Assembly: GCF_002970935.1 (NCBI RefSeq)
Contig: NZ_CP027194.1
Coordinates: forward strand, 744,001 to 808,000
Source: Lactobacillus sp. CBA3606
GTDB taxonomy: Bacteria; Bacillota; Bacilli; Lactobacillales; Lactobacillaceae
Direction: 5' to 3'
Length of the DNA stretch: 64,000 nt
The translations under genes were made by a program, and so were the position numbers. How positions within the stretch are numbered: the stretch's first letter is position 1; every line of letters begins with the position of its first letter. The notes under the pieces were generated by a model. The model saw only the letters and a list, made by a program, of their open reading frames with translations, was not told the origin of the DNA and did no database searches. Positions 1-7,406 of this stretch are shown one piece after another.

Positions 1-1309
1 GCGCTAACAAATAATTGGTCAGCAAGTTTTCATTCGTCGTGGAAGCAATTTCAGCCACGAAGATGGCATAATCGCCATACTGATAGGGTTGGTGGTGGGT
101 CGTAAAGTATGAATGCATACTATGACCCATTTCATGGACCAACGTATATAAATTATCGATGTTGTCTTGCCAATTCAATAAAATATATGGCGCCGTATCA
201 TACATCCCTGACGAATAGGCCCCACTTCGTTTACCCTGATTCTCCACAACGTCAATCCAGCGCGAATTAAAGGCCGTTTTAACCGCTTTTAAGTAATCAG
301 GTCCCAGAACTTTTAATGCCTTTAAGACAGTCGCTTGAGCCTGCTCATACGTATACGTCAATTCTGGTTGTCCCGTTAACGGCGTATATAAGTCATACAT
401 ATGCAACTCGTCAACATTAAGGATTGATTTTCGGAGAGCAACATAGCGATGGAGTAAGTCTAAGTGATCATCAACCGTCGTGACCAACGTGTCATAAACC
501 TGGGTTGGAATCTGATTTGCACTTAAAGCTGCGGTCCGTGCATCCGGATAGTGATGCGCTTGGGCCACAAAATTATGCACTTTCACTTGACTAGCCAAAG
601 TAGTGGCCAACGTCCGCCGAAATTGAGAATAAACTTGATATAATGCCGTAAAGGCTTCGCGACGAACAGCCGGTTTAACCGATTCCAGCAAAACACCATA
701 AACCCCCTGTGATAACTTAACGGGATTGCCTTGCTCATCATTAACAACCGGAAATTCAAAATCCGCATTATTCAAAACGCCAAAAGTTTTTTCAGAAGCC
801 GCAAAGATATCACCGGCCCCCGCTAAAAGTGATTCTTCAGCGGTGGATAAGACATGCCCTTTTTGTAACCGCACGGTATCTAATAAGTGGCGATAATCAC
901 GCAAGGCGACGTTCTCATCCAAATACGTGTCTAATTGTGCTGGCGTCAACGTCAAAATGGCAGGTTCAAACCAAGCAGTCGCTGCTGAAACTTGAGCCGT
1001 TAAGTTCCCTGCTTGATCATCTAATGCTTGATTTTGACTATTACCAGTATCTTGATCACTCTTTAAGCTTGCATAAACGGCGACCTTTTCTAAGCGCCGA
1101 TACAAGTCTAAAATACCTTGAACCCCTGCTAAGACGGTTGTTGCTGAATCTGTAAAATGTTCAGCTAAGGCTGAAACCGTCGGCAAAGCCGCTTGAATTT
1201 GTTTAACATCCGCATCATAAGCGGCTTGGTCTGCATAAATAGGCGTTAAATCCCAGGTCAGTTGCGTCGGGACGGCTGACCGCGTTGGTAGGTGCTTGGT
1301 TGCTACCAT
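1..1309 (-). CDS. pepF: Oligoendopeptidase F, M3 family (3' end beyond window)
   Basis: Cytosolic zinc metallopeptidase that cuts medium-length peptides during peptide utilisation. The visible 436 residues cover the N-terminal and central parts. The zinc motif HEMGH lies at residues 392-396 (bases 122-136), followed by the family context HSYFTTHHQP. The C-terminal part, including the third zinc ligand, lies outside the window. The start at 1309 is supported by GGAGGG eight bases upstream. It lies 72 bp downstream of coiA in the same direction, matching the mecA-coiA-pepF order common in Firmicutes. Family members are about 600 residues, so roughly 165 residues are missing. Identification is firm; PepF paralogues cannot be told apart here. 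Confidence 0.95.
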   Translation of the reverse strand, partial: MVATKHLPTRSAVPTQLTWDLTPIYADQAAYDADVKQIQAALPTVSALAEHFTDSATTVLAGVQGILDLYRRLEKVAVYASLKSDQDTGNSQNQALDDQAGNLTAQVSAATAWFEPAILTLTPAQLDTYLDENVALRDYRHLLDTVRLQKGHVLSTAEESLLAGAGDIFAASEKTFGVLNNADFEFPVVNDEQGNPVKLSQGVYGVLLESVKPAVRREAFTALYQVYSQFRRTLATTLASQVKVHNFVAQAHHYPDARTAALSANQIPTQVYDTLVTTVDDHLDLLHRYVALRKSILNVDELHMYDLYTPLTGQPELTYTYEQAQATVLKALKVLGPDYLKAVKTAFNSRWIDVVENQGKRSGAYSSGMYDTAPYILLNWQDNIDNLYTLVHEMGHSMHSYFTTHHQPYQYGDYAIFVAEIASTTNENLLTNYLLA

Positions 1310-1381
1310 ATGTTAGTCCCTCCAATTAAATTGATATAATTTAGATTAACACAAAATCCTACCAACATTGGCTTACTTGTT

Positions 1382-2479
1382 TCACTTTTCGTGGGGCTGC
1401 CACTTAAGTTGCGCTGGATTTAAGCGCCAGTCAGCCCCAACTGGTTCAATCACTTTGGCTTGCTTTAACTCATGCACAACGGCAATAATTAGCTGACGAG
1501 CTAAATCATTTTTAGTAGGTAAACATGACCTTAAGGCCAATAAAGGCTGTAAAGTCGTCCAAATAACCGTGGTTAATTGAACCATCCTAAGGACCAGCGG
1601 TTGCTGACGTAATTGGATAAAGAGTTGTAAATACCAGACAAGATAAGTCGTCCGTAAAATTGGCGGTTTCGCACTTACCGGCACGACCCAAGCTGGCAGT
1701 TGACTCAGCGTTCCGCCTTGCGTATAGCAAATTTTTTGTAACTTAACGGCGGCGGCTTGATGCGTTAAACGGCCTAGTGTCAAGCGCTGTTGATACGTTT
1801 GGTAACGGGTTGCAACTTGCATTGGGGCAACCAAGACCGGTTGGTAAGCTAACAGACCTAACACCGATGTCGTTTTAGCCAATACTAGCTGGCGTTGATA
1901 CGTCAACGGCTCCCCATCATACGTGGCTATATTCAATACTAATAATAGCCCATTAAGATTGACCTGCCAAAAGGCCAAGTAACAGCCCCATTGCTGATTA
2001 TAATGTAAAAATTTCAACGCTTTAGCATTAGTCCGGAGTACGCGTTGATACGGTGACCCTAACAGCCATAAGACGCGATAACCATGATTGCGATAACCTT
2101 GTGTCCGTTCGGCCAAGCGTTCGACTGACAATGGTGAACATTGAAATTCTAATGCAAGTGGGCGATTTTGGCCTAATTGTACTAAGACATCCGGTCGTTG
2201 ATGGATTGCTGGCAATGGTGCTTCTAACTGGACCGTATAGCCACTGGCTTTAAACCATGACGCCAATTGCTGTTTGCCTTGTAAATGTTCAGCCGTCTCC
2301 CCTTCTGAAAAGGTGTGACAATCCTGAACAGACTGATGGGCAAAATGGGCGACCATGACGGTGCCGTGCTTTAATCGCACCGGCGCCTGACAGCCTGGAC
2401 AATGATACGTTGTCTGGCGTTGTGCCTCGGCGGCAGCAATTAAGTGGTGCTGTTCGTCCTGAGCCATCAGCATAGTCAT
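1382..2479 (-). CDS. coiA: Competence protein CoiA family
   Basis: CoiA-type protein, thought to act as a nuclease-like factor during natural transformation after DNA uptake. The protein is about 365 residues. An N-terminal Cys pair (C27-PG-C30) followed by histidines looks like a small zinc-binding segment. Residues about 86-113 (E86, D97, E111-x-Q113) resemble a PD-(D/E)xK-type nuclease core. The frame is open further upstream, but GGGAG sits just before ATGACTATG, so 2479 (or 2473) is the likely start. It lies between mecA and pepF. It is predicted to be expressed with late competence genes such as comG, also present here; this is family knowledge, not seen directly. Confidence 0.85.
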   Translation of the reverse strand: MTMLMAQDEQHHLIAAAEAQRQTTYHCPGCQAPVRLKHGTVMVAHFAHQSVQDCHTFSEGETAEHLQGKQQLASWFKASGYTVQLEAPLPAIHQRPDVLVQLGQNRPLALEFQCSPLSVERLAERTQGYRNHGYRVLWLLGSPYQRVLRTNAKALKFLHYNQQWGCYLAFWQVNLNGLLLVLNIATYDGEPLTYQRQLVLAKTTSVLGLLAYQPVLVAPMQVATRYQTYQQRLTLGRLTHQAAAVKLQKICYTQGGTLSQLPAWVVPVSAKPPILRTTYLVWYLQLFIQLRQQPLVLRMVQLTTVIWTTLQPLLALRSCLPTKNDLARQLIIAVVHELKQAKVIEPVGADWRLNPAQLKWQPHEK

Positions 2480-2526
2480 CACGCTCCCTTTACCCATCAA
2501 CTCCGTGAGCACCATTTATCTCCACT

Positions 2527-2564
2527 AAAAAAGTTGCTACCAAAATTTTGGTAACAACTTTTTT
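2527..2564 (-). terminator. Rho-independent terminator after mecA
   Basis: A long, near-perfect A/T-rich inverted repeat (AAAAAAGTTG and ACCAAAATTTTGGT parts) ends in a T run on the minus strand. It sits between the mecA stop and the coiA start, so coiA-pepF is probably transcribed separately. The symmetry would also let it work in the other direction. Confidence 0.75.
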
Positions 2565-2568
2565 GATG

Positions 2569-3300
2569 CTATTTAAAGTAATGACGAACAGTTTCTAAAG
2601 CGGCATTCGACATAATCTTTTCACCATGTTCTAGTAAAACATCTGCCGTTACCTTAGTCGCATTGGCATATTCCAACACCACGGCGACATCATCTTTAAT
2701 AACACCACTAGAAGTCTGATCAACAAAGAAAACTAATTCCAAATAGTACTTATCACGATATTTGAATAAATTAGACGCCAAACCTTCTGGCCGGAAAATT
2801 CGTGCTAATGAAATCACATCTTCAAAATTATCAAACTGTAAGACAAACTCTTTAGTTGGTGTATCAGGGTCATCAATATACGGATCTAAATCATTGGTAT
2901 CCTTAGTCTGATTATGTTTGACCCCTTGTGGTTGATCATTATCATCAGTATCAGTTTGCATTAATTTACGCTTTAAATAATCTGAAACATCATCTTGCAT
3001 CGCATGGTCATCTGATTGATCAGACGAATCAGTCGTCTTGGCAATCGTATCCTGCAAGCTCTCGCTATTCTTGCTAATGAATAATTCTAACCCATTTCGA
3101 TTAGGTAAAACTTGGAATGTTACCGCATCATTATCTTGAAATTGATGATCAACATCAACTTCTTCTAAGATACTATAAAAGAAACTTTCAATTTGCTTAT
3201 GATTCCCTAGTAAATCCAGTACGCGAATACCGCGCTCATTGAGATCATCGTTGCCGATTAGAACTCGAATCGTATCTTCATTGATTCGTTCCATCTCCAT
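2569..3300 (-). CDS. mecA: Adaptor protein MecA
   Basis: MecA is the adaptor that delivers substrates, classically competence regulators and also Spx-like proteins, to the ClpC/ClpP protease. The protein is 243 residues. The N-terminal substrate-binding half begins MEMERINEDTIRVLI and continues to QVLPNRNGLELFIS. A charged, flexible linker (about residues 85-145) leads to the C-terminal ClpC-binding domain (about 150-243). The start is supported by AAAGGGGTGG about seven bases upstream. It is directly downstream of spx but separated by a terminator-like hairpin, and has its own promoter (-10 at 3349-3354). Length and both domains are normal for the family. Confidence 0.95.
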   Translation of the reverse strand: MEMERINEDTIRVLIGNDDLNERGIRVLDLLGNHKQIESFFYSILEEVDVDHQFQDNDAVTFQVLPNRNGLELFISKNSESLQDTIAKTTDSSDQSDDHAMQDDVSDYLKRKLMQTDTDDNDQPQGVKHNQTKDTNDLDPYIDDPDTPTKEFVLQFDNFEDVISLARIFRPEGLASNLFKYRDKYYLELVFFVDQTSSGVIKDDVAVVLEYANATKVTADVLLEHGEKIMSNAALETVRHYFK

Positions 3301-3348
3301 TGCAGATCCACCCCTTTCTAAGTGTCAAGGGCCATAATCACTATCATA

Positions 3349-3376
3349 ATTTTAACTTATTTTAGCGCATTGTAAA
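3349..3376 (-). promoter_or_regulatory. Predicted sigma-A promoter of mecA
   Basis: On the minus strand, -35 TTTACA (3371-3376) and -10 TAAAAT (3349-3354) are separated by 16 bp, about 50 bp upstream of the mecA start. Both hexamers differ from consensus by one base. Confidence 0.6.
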
Positions 3377-3393
3377 GTAATCTATCTGAAAAT

Positions 3394-3430
3394 AAAAAAA
3401 TTGACTAAATTAGTCACCCAATTAGCCAAT
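3394..3430 (-). terminator. Probable terminator after spx
   Basis: On the minus strand ATTGGCTAA pairs with TTTAGTCAAT with one mismatch, ending in a run of seven T. An alternative smaller hairpin (TGACTAA/TTAGTCA) overlaps it. It lies just after the spx stop codon. Confidence 0.55.
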
Positions 3431-3438
3431 CGTTTAAG

Positions 3439-3837
3439 TTATAGATTTGCGAGTTGTTGCGCTTTTAGTAAGGCTAATGTCCGAATTTTCCGTGGTAAGA
3501 AGCGCCGAATTTCATCTTCATTATAGCCAACTTGTAGTCGTTTTTCATCTAACATAATTGGTCGACGCAATAAACTCGGATCCTGACTAATCAACTCATA
3601 AAGTTGATTTAAAGAAATATCATCAATGTCTACTTGCAATTGCTGGAAAGCCTTAGACCGCGTTGAAATAATTTCTTCCGTACCGTCTTCCGTCATTTGC
3701 AAAATACCTTTAATTTCTTCAATTGAGAGTGGATTAGAAAAAATATTGCGTTCAACAAAATCAATATCGTGCACCTTTAACCAAACTTTTGCTTTTCGAC
3801 ATGAGGTGCAACTTGGTGAAGTATATAAAGTAACCAT
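3439..3837 (-). CDS. spx: Transcriptional regulator Spx
   Basis: Spx-family global regulator of the ArsC fold that binds the RNA polymerase alpha C-terminal domain and redirects transcription under disulfide stress. The protein is 132 residues. The redox switch CxxC is present as C10-T-S-C13, and the [21 protein letters not shown] region near residues 92-112 is typical. The start has AAAGGAGG seven bases upstream. A clear promoter lies at 3888-3916. Its neighbour mecA encodes the protease adaptor family that can control Spx levels, so the pairing is functionally sensible. Lactobacilli often carry more than one Spx paralogue; this one looks like the canonical, switch-bearing type. Confidence 0.95.
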   Translation of the reverse strand: MVTLYTSPSCTSCRKAKVWLKVHDIDFVERNIFSNPLSIEEIKGILQMTEDGTEEIISTRSKAFQQLQVDIDDISLNQLYELISQDPSLLRRPIMLDEKRLQVGYNEDEIRRFLPRKIRTLALLKAQQLANL

Positions 3838-3887
3838 TGAGTATCCTCCTTTTGCGTCGTCAACTTCAGTTCTTTGCTACAAATAAT

Positions 3888-3916
3888 ATTATACCTTTTT
3901 TCATTATGTTTGTGAA
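3888..3916 (-). promoter_or_regulatory. Predicted sigma-A promoter of spx
   Basis: On the minus strand, -35 TTCACA (3911-3916) and a perfect -10 TATAAT (3888-3893) are separated by exactly 17 bp, about 50 bp upstream of the spx start. Confidence 0.7.
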
Positions 3917-4085
3917 TACTTTTTCTAAAAATAATTTTATTTTATTTTTAAACATAATATACACATGTTACGTTTGTGTCCTATAAAAAGTGAATAAAGA
4001 CTTTTAATCGCAGTTTTGTCATTTATTAAATAGCACGCAATTTAGGTATGACTTATTATGATTATAAATGTAAATAGATTAAAAC
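3917..4085. other. AT-rich intergenic stretch, no gene seen
   Basis: About 170 bp between the spx promoter and the terminator of the downstream hydrolase gene. It is very A/T-rich with several TATA-like strings. I see no convincing reading frame, RNA structure or binding site. Confidence 0.5.
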
Positions 4086-4119
4086 TAAAAAAAAAGCCAA
4101 ATCTTCATGACTTGGCTTA
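4086..4119 (-). terminator. Terminator after the metallo-beta-lactamase-fold gene
   Basis: On the minus strand AAGCCAA and TTGGCTT form a hairpin followed by nine T. It lies just downstream of the stop at 4131. Confidence 0.75.
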
Positions 4120-4130
4120 GAAACATATCA

Positions 4131-4874
4131 TTAATCTAATACTAACTGTAAATATTTTTTAGCAACCACAACCGGAATTTCGGATCCAGCTGTCACCTGT
4201 GCTTCAGCTCGTAATTGCTCAGCATCAACATCCTGTGGTAAATGAGTTAATAACAACTGCTTAACCTGTGCTTGCTTGGCAACTACACCTGATTGTGCCG
4301 TGGTCATATGCCACATTTTTCCTGTCTTATCAGCCGTAAAATTAGTATCCGTCATTAATAACTGCGACCCGGCCGCAAATTCAGCTAATTCCGGGACCCA
4401 TGCTGTATCCGCTGAAAATGTCAATTGTTCGCCAGTCGCCCGTTCAACTAATTTAACCGCAAAGGCTGGGACTGGATGTTTCGTCTTCATAAAGGTCACA
4501 TCAAAAGGACCTATCTGGTTAACAGCCGCTGGGTCATAAGCGCGTCCCTCAGTTGCACCGGCCCAAGTTAACGCCCCAAAGTTCAAGGGGTCTTCAGTAT
4601 GCCCGTAGATGGGCAGAATTGGCGTTTTACGATTACCTTGACGTAATTGCCAATAATATTGTAAAACACCAACATCGGCTGTATGATCGTGATGATAATG
4701 GGTTAATAAAACTGCATCTAGCTGTAAAGGATCGAGAATCTCCTCTAAAGCATTCAGCGCACCGGAACCACAGTCTAATAATAATTGGTAATTTCCAGCT
4801 GTAACCAAATAAGCACTCGTCCCGACACCGTTATAGGGATAGCCACCATAATATCCTAACACTGTTAATTTCAT
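4131..4874 (-). CDS. MBL-fold metallohydrolase (YhfI/RNase Z-like)
   Basis: Predicted cytosolic metallo-beta-lactamase-fold hydrolase of 247 residues. The metal motif THYHHDHTAD has HxHxDH at residues 59-64, with later metal-ligand candidates in FSADT and LLTHLPQ, and a glycine-rich loop DCGSGAL near residue 34. The overall pattern is of the RNase Z/YhfI branch, which usually acts on phosphodiesters, but the substrate is unknown. An upstream ATG directly abuts AAGGGA, so the ATG nine bases after it (4874) is the better start. It has its own terminator and is flanked by unrelated genes, so context gives no pathway. Confidence 0.8.
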   Translation of the reverse strand: MKLTVLGYYGGYPYNGVGTSAYLVTAGNYQLLLDCGSGALNALEEILDPLQLDAVLLTHYHHDHTADVGVLQYYWQLRQGNRKTPILPIYGHTEDPLNFGALTWAGATEGRAYDPAAVNQIGPFDVTFMKTKHPVPAFAVKLVERATGEQLTFSADTAWVPELAEFAAGSQLLMTDTNFTADKTGKMWHMTTAQSGVVAKQAQVKQLLLTHLPQDVDAEQLRAEAQVTAGSEIPVVVAKKYLQLVLD

Positions 4875-4941
4875 TATTACCATTCCCTTCTGGCTCTATT
4901 TTAACTTAGATTTTAAGAAAATTGAAACCGTTCACCTAACA

Positions 4942-4971
4942 TATTTTCAATTGTTTTAGAAAACACGTATA
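4942..4971 (+). promoter_or_regulatory. Possible promoter of the monooxygenase-fold gene
   Basis: A TATAAT hexamer lies about 40 bp upstream of the start codon, with a weak -35 TTTCAA placed 17 bp before it. The -10 is perfect and the -35 is poor. Confidence 0.4.
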
Positions 4972-5004
4972 ATAATAAGTGTAATAATTTAAGGAGTGAT
5001 ATTG

Positions 5005-5505
5005 ATGAGTAAATCTATTTCAGCAACATTTGGAACCCGTAAAATTTTGACGATGCTTCAACAAAAGCATGCGGACCGTGACTTACTACTCATGCAAGCC
5101 AACGCTACTGAAGATCGCTATATGCTACTTGACCTCTCTGGTGACAAAACAGTTTTTGCCAGCCCTGTTTCTTATGATGTGCTACTTGCTAAAGGTAATG
5201 AAGATTGGCACGGCATGACTAGTTTTATTTTCGTCGATCTACCAATGGAGGAACAAAAAGTCTTCAATTCTAAATTTTCAGCTTTTCGGGCTGATTTTGA
5301 AAAGCCAAATGGCCTTAAGCACTTTTGGATCTTACGTGAAGCCAAAAACAATGCTGCTTTCGTGATTGTCACTAATTGGCATAGTGATTCTGAATATGCG
5401 GTTTGGTTACGGAGCGAGTCTTTCAAGCCCTTCGCTAAATACCTTAGCTCGGACTATGATTACCACGAAAGTCGTTACGCCTTTGTTCGTTCATTAAAAT
5501 CATAA
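5005..5505 (+). CDS. Antibiotic biosynthesis monooxygenase-fold protein (HmoB/TRAP-like)
   Basis: Small cytosolic protein of 166 residues. The C-terminal half carries the dimeric alpha-beta barrel signature of the antibiotic-biosynthesis monooxygenase superfamily (FVIVTNWHSDSEYAVW followed by SESFKPFAKY). Related Gram-positive proteins include the heme-degrading monooxygenase HmoB and the staphylococcal TRAP protein; the N-terminal half (about residues 1-95) fits that two-part layout. Heme ligands cannot be assigned from sequence alone, so catalytic activity is uncertain. AAGGAG eight bases before ATG at 5005 fixes the start. It is monocistronic with its own terminator, next to the tRNA cluster. 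Confidence 0.65.
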   Translation: MSKSISATFGTRKILTMLQQKHADRDLLLMQANATEDRYMLLDLSGDKTVFASPVSYDVLLAKGNEDWHGMTSFIFVDLPMEEQKVFNSKFSAFRADFEKPNGLKHFWILREAKNNAAFVIVTNWHSDSEYAVWLRSESFKPFAKYLSSDYDYHESRYAFVRSLKS

Positions 5506-5522
5506 TTTCATAGTAAAACTTT

Positions 5523-5562
5523 AGCATCCAAACCAGTGTTACTTTGTGATTTGGATGCTTTT
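5523..5562 (+). terminator. Terminator after the monooxygenase-fold gene
   Basis: AGCATCCAAA and TTTGGATGCT form a perfect 10-bp stem with a 17-base loop followed by a short T run. Confidence 0.75.
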
Positions 5563-5587
5563 CGTTTGTTATAAGATGCAGACTACA

Positions 5588-5620
5588 AAAAAACTGATAT
5601 TCTAGAAGAATATCAGTTCA
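5588..5620 (-). terminator. Terminator of the rRNA-tRNA operon
   Basis: On the minus strand AACTGATATTC pairs with its complement across a tiny loop and ends in seven T. It directly follows the last tRNA gene and closes the whole transcription unit that begins near 12.8 kb. Confidence 0.85.
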
Positions 5621-5626
5621 ATAAGA

Positions 5627-5700
5627 CGGTCCGTACGAGACTCGAACTCGTGATCTCCTGCGTGACAGGCAGGCGTCCTAACCAGCTAGACCAACGGACC
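5627..5700 (-). tRNA. tRNA-Asp (GTC), copy 2
   Basis: Full cloverleaf with acceptor GGTCCGT/ACGGACC and anticodon loop CTGTCAC. It is the last gene of the operon. The sequence is identical to the copy at 6246-6319, within a 156-bp exact duplication. Confidence 0.95.
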
Positions 5701-5702
5701 AA

Positions 5703-5776
<74 letters not shown>

Positions 5777-5789
5777 ATAATTTGTATAA

Positions 5790-5862
5790 TGACCCCTACG
5801 GGATTCGAACCCATGTTACTGCCGTGAAAGGGCAGTGTCTTAAACCACTTGACCAAGGGGTC
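5790..5862 (-). tRNA. tRNA-Glu (TTC)
   Basis: Acceptor GACCCCT/AGGGGTC and anticodon loop CTTTCAC. CCA is not encoded. Confidence 0.93.
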
Positions 5863-5882
5863 ATGTTTATATATGGAACTAA

Positions 5883-5970
5883 CGGAGAAGGAGGGATTCG
5901 AACCCTCGCACCGCTTGCGCGATCTATACCCTTAGCAGGGGCACCTCTTCAGCCACTTGAGTACTTCTCC
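5883..5970 (-). tRNA. tRNA-Ser (GCT)
   Basis: 88-nt class II tRNA with a long variable arm. Acceptor GGAGAAG/CTTCTCC, anticodon loop CTGCTAA and discriminator G, as expected for serine. Confidence 0.95.
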
Positions 5971-5972
5971 AA

Positions 5973-6046
5973 TGGGCCTAAATGGACTTGAACCATCGAC
6001 CTCACGCTTATCAGGCGTGCGCTCTCACCAACTGAGCTATAGGCCC
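5973..6046 (-). tRNA. tRNA-Ile (GAT)
   Basis: Acceptor GGGCCTA/TAGGCCC and anticodon loop CTGATAA. Confidence 0.95.
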
Positions 6047-6054
6047 CTAATAAA

Positions 6055-6125
6055 AGCGGGTAACGAGAATCGGACTCGCGACTACAGCTTGGAAGGCTGT
6101 CGTTTTACCACTAAACTATACCCGC
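6055..6125 (-). tRNA. tRNA-Gly (TCC) with unusual T loop
   Basis: Acceptor GCGGGTA/TACCCGC and anticodon loop CTTCCAA. The T loop reads TCCGATT instead of the near-universal TTCGATT, so position 55 is C rather than the uridine that becomes pseudouridine. Confidence 0.9.
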
Positions 6126-6139
6126 ATCATTTAATGCTA

Positions 6140-6212
6140 TGGCGCGGGACAGAATCGAACTGCCGACACATGGAGCTTCAATCCATTGCTCTACCGACTG
6201 AGCTACCGAGCC
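6140..6212 (-). tRNA. tRNA-Phe (GAA) with acceptor-stem mismatch
   Basis: Anticodon loop TTGAAGC. Acceptor GGCTCGG pairs with CCGCGCC except at position 4-69, where T faces C (base 6144). The rest of the cloverleaf is intact. Confidence 0.9.
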
Positions 6213-6245
6213 ATTTTAGCCATAAAAAATATTTACTTAGTGTAA

Positions 6246-6319
6246 CGGTCCGTACGAGACTCGAACTCGTGATCTCCTGCGTGACAGGCAGGCGTCCTAA
6301 CCAGCTAGACCAACGGACC
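6246..6319 (-). tRNA. tRNA-Asp (GTC), copy 1
   Basis: Identical to the copy at 5627-5700; anticodon loop CTGTCAC. Confidence 0.95.
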
Positions 6320-6321
6320 AA

Positions 6322-6395
<74 letters not shown>

Positions 6396-6403
6396 ATAAT
6401 AAA

Positions 6404-6493
6404 AGGAGGATGAGAGATTCGAACTCTCGCGTGGTTTGACCCACCTGACGGTTTTCAAGACCGTTCCCTTCAGCCAGACTTGGGTAATCCTCC
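6404..6493 (-). tRNA. tRNA-Ser (TGA)
   Basis: 90-nt class II tRNA with a long variable arm. Acceptor GGAGGAT/ATCCTCC and anticodon loop CTTGAAA. The base after the acceptor stem is T rather than G, so the exact 3' end is uncertain by one base. Confidence 0.92.
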
Positions 6494-6536
6494 ATATAAA
6501 GTTGTAACTAGGAACTTGTCCACTATTATTAGTAGA

Positions 6537-6610
6537 TGGACCTTGTAGGACTCGAACCTACGACCGGACGGTTATGAGCCGTCTGCTCTAACCAACTGAG
6601 CTAAAGGTCC
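6537..6610 (-). tRNA. tRNA-Ile2 (CAT, lysidine type)
   Basis: Acceptor GGACCTT/AAGGTCC and anticodon loop CTCATAA. The body matches the Gram-positive tRNA whose C34 is changed to lysidine by TilS to read AUA, rather than elongator Met, which is the next gene. Confidence 0.85.
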
Positions 6611-6625
6611 GAGCACTTATTCCTA

Positions 6626-6699
6626 TCGCGGCAGGGGGGATCGAACCCTCGACCTCCCGGGTATGAACCGGACGCTCTAGCCAGCTGAGCTACACCGCG
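6626..6699 (-). tRNA. Elongator tRNA-Met (CAT) with T-stem mismatch
   Basis: Body resembles the Bacillus elongator tRNA-Met, with anticodon loop TTCATAC. The T stem reads GAGGG against CCCCC, leaving A50 opposite C64. Confidence 0.85.
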
Positions 6700-6731
6700 A
6701 TTTTGATAAATAATCAATAATGACTATCTAA

Positions 6732-6805
6732 TCGGGAAAACAGGATTCGAACCTGCGACCCCCTGGTCCCAAACCAGGTGCTCTACCAAGCTGAGCTATT
6801 TCCCG
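6732..6805 (-). tRNA. tRNA-Pro (TGG)
   Basis: Acceptor CGGGAAA/TTTCCCG and anticodon loop TTTGGGA. Confidence 0.95.
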
Positions 6806-6810
6806 TTATA

Positions 6811-6884
6811 TGCACCCAGTAGGAGTCGAACCTACAACCTTCTGATTCGTAGTCAGACACTCTATCCAATTGCGCTATGGGTGC
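6811..6884 (-). tRNA. tRNA-Arg (ACG)
   Basis: Acceptor GCACCCA/TGGGTGC and anticodon loop CTACGAA. A34 is expected to be deaminated to inosine. Confidence 0.95.
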
Positions 6885-6894
6885 TTCATAAAAG

Positions 6895-6980
6895 TGCCGA
6901 GGACCGGGATCGAACCGGTACGGTTATCACTAACCGCAGGATTTTAAGTCCTGTGCGTCTGCCAATTCCGCCACCCCGGC
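6895..6980 (-). tRNA. tRNA-Leu (TAA)
   Basis: 86-nt class II tRNA with anticodon loop CTTAAAA and discriminator A. The acceptor stem contains one G-T pair. Confidence 0.95.
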
Positions 6981-6994
6981 AACACTTATTGAAA

Positions 6995-7066
6995 AGCGGA
7001 AGACGGGATTCGAACCCGCGACCCCCACCATGGCAAGGTGATGTTCTACCACTGAACTACTTCCGC
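6995..7066 (-). tRNA. tRNA-Gly (GCC)
   Basis: Acceptor GCGGAAG/CTTCCGC and anticodon loop TTGCCAT. Confidence 0.95.
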
Positions 7067-7082
7067 ATAATTATTCAGTTAA

Positions 7083-7155
7083 TGCCGACTAGAGGATTCG
7101 AACCTCCGACCCCCTGTTTACAAGACAGATGCTCTGCCAACTGAGCTAAGTCGGC
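7083..7155 (-). tRNA. tRNA-Thr (TGT)
   Basis: Acceptor GCCGACT/AGTCGGC and anticodon loop CTTGTAA. It is the first tRNA after a 96-bp spacer that holds a possible promoter. Confidence 0.95.
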
Positions 7156-7184
7156 ATGACTTAACGATTAACCACAACTATAAC

Positions 7185-7213
7185 ATCTTATCATGTTAGG
7201 TTATGTAAAGCAA
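7185..7213 (-). promoter_or_regulatory. Possible internal promoter for the distal tRNA genes
   Basis: On the minus strand TTGCTT (7208-7213) and TAAGAT (7185-7190) are 17 bp apart, in the only long spacer of the tRNA cluster. It would transcribe tRNA-Thr onward without rRNA. Confidence 0.4.
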
Positions 7214-7251
7214 TGAAAACTTTTTAAAACTTAACTATTGAACCGTGCCAA

Positions 7252-7324
7252 TGAGCCGTGACAGGCTCGAACTGTCGACCCTCTGATTAAAAGTCAGATG
7301 CTCTACCAACTGAGCTAACGGCTC
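7252..7324 (-). tRNA. tRNA-Lys (TTT), distal copy
   Basis: Acceptor GAGCCGT/ACGGCTC and anticodon loop CTTTTAA. It differs from the copy at 7571-7643 by one D-loop and one T-loop base. Confidence 0.95.
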
Positions 7325-7327
7325 AAA

Positions 7328-7400
7328 TGGAGGATACAGGGCTCGAACCTGTGACCCTCTGCTTGTAAGGCAGACGCTCTCCCAACTGAGCTAATCCTCC
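7328..7400 (-). tRNA. tRNA-Val (TAC), distal copy
   Basis: Acceptor GGAGGAT/ATCCTCC and anticodon loop CTTACAA. It matches the copy at 7647-7719. Confidence 0.95.
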
Positions 7401-7406
7401 AAATGT

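Noticed and set aside
829-1155. Plus-strand frame of 108 codons
   Set aside because: Antisense shadow of pepF, with no ribosome binding site and no recognisable protein.
2053-2253. Plus-strand frame opposite coiA and similar short frames opposite other genes
   Set aside because: All are shadows of well-supported genes on the other strand, without ribosome binding sites.
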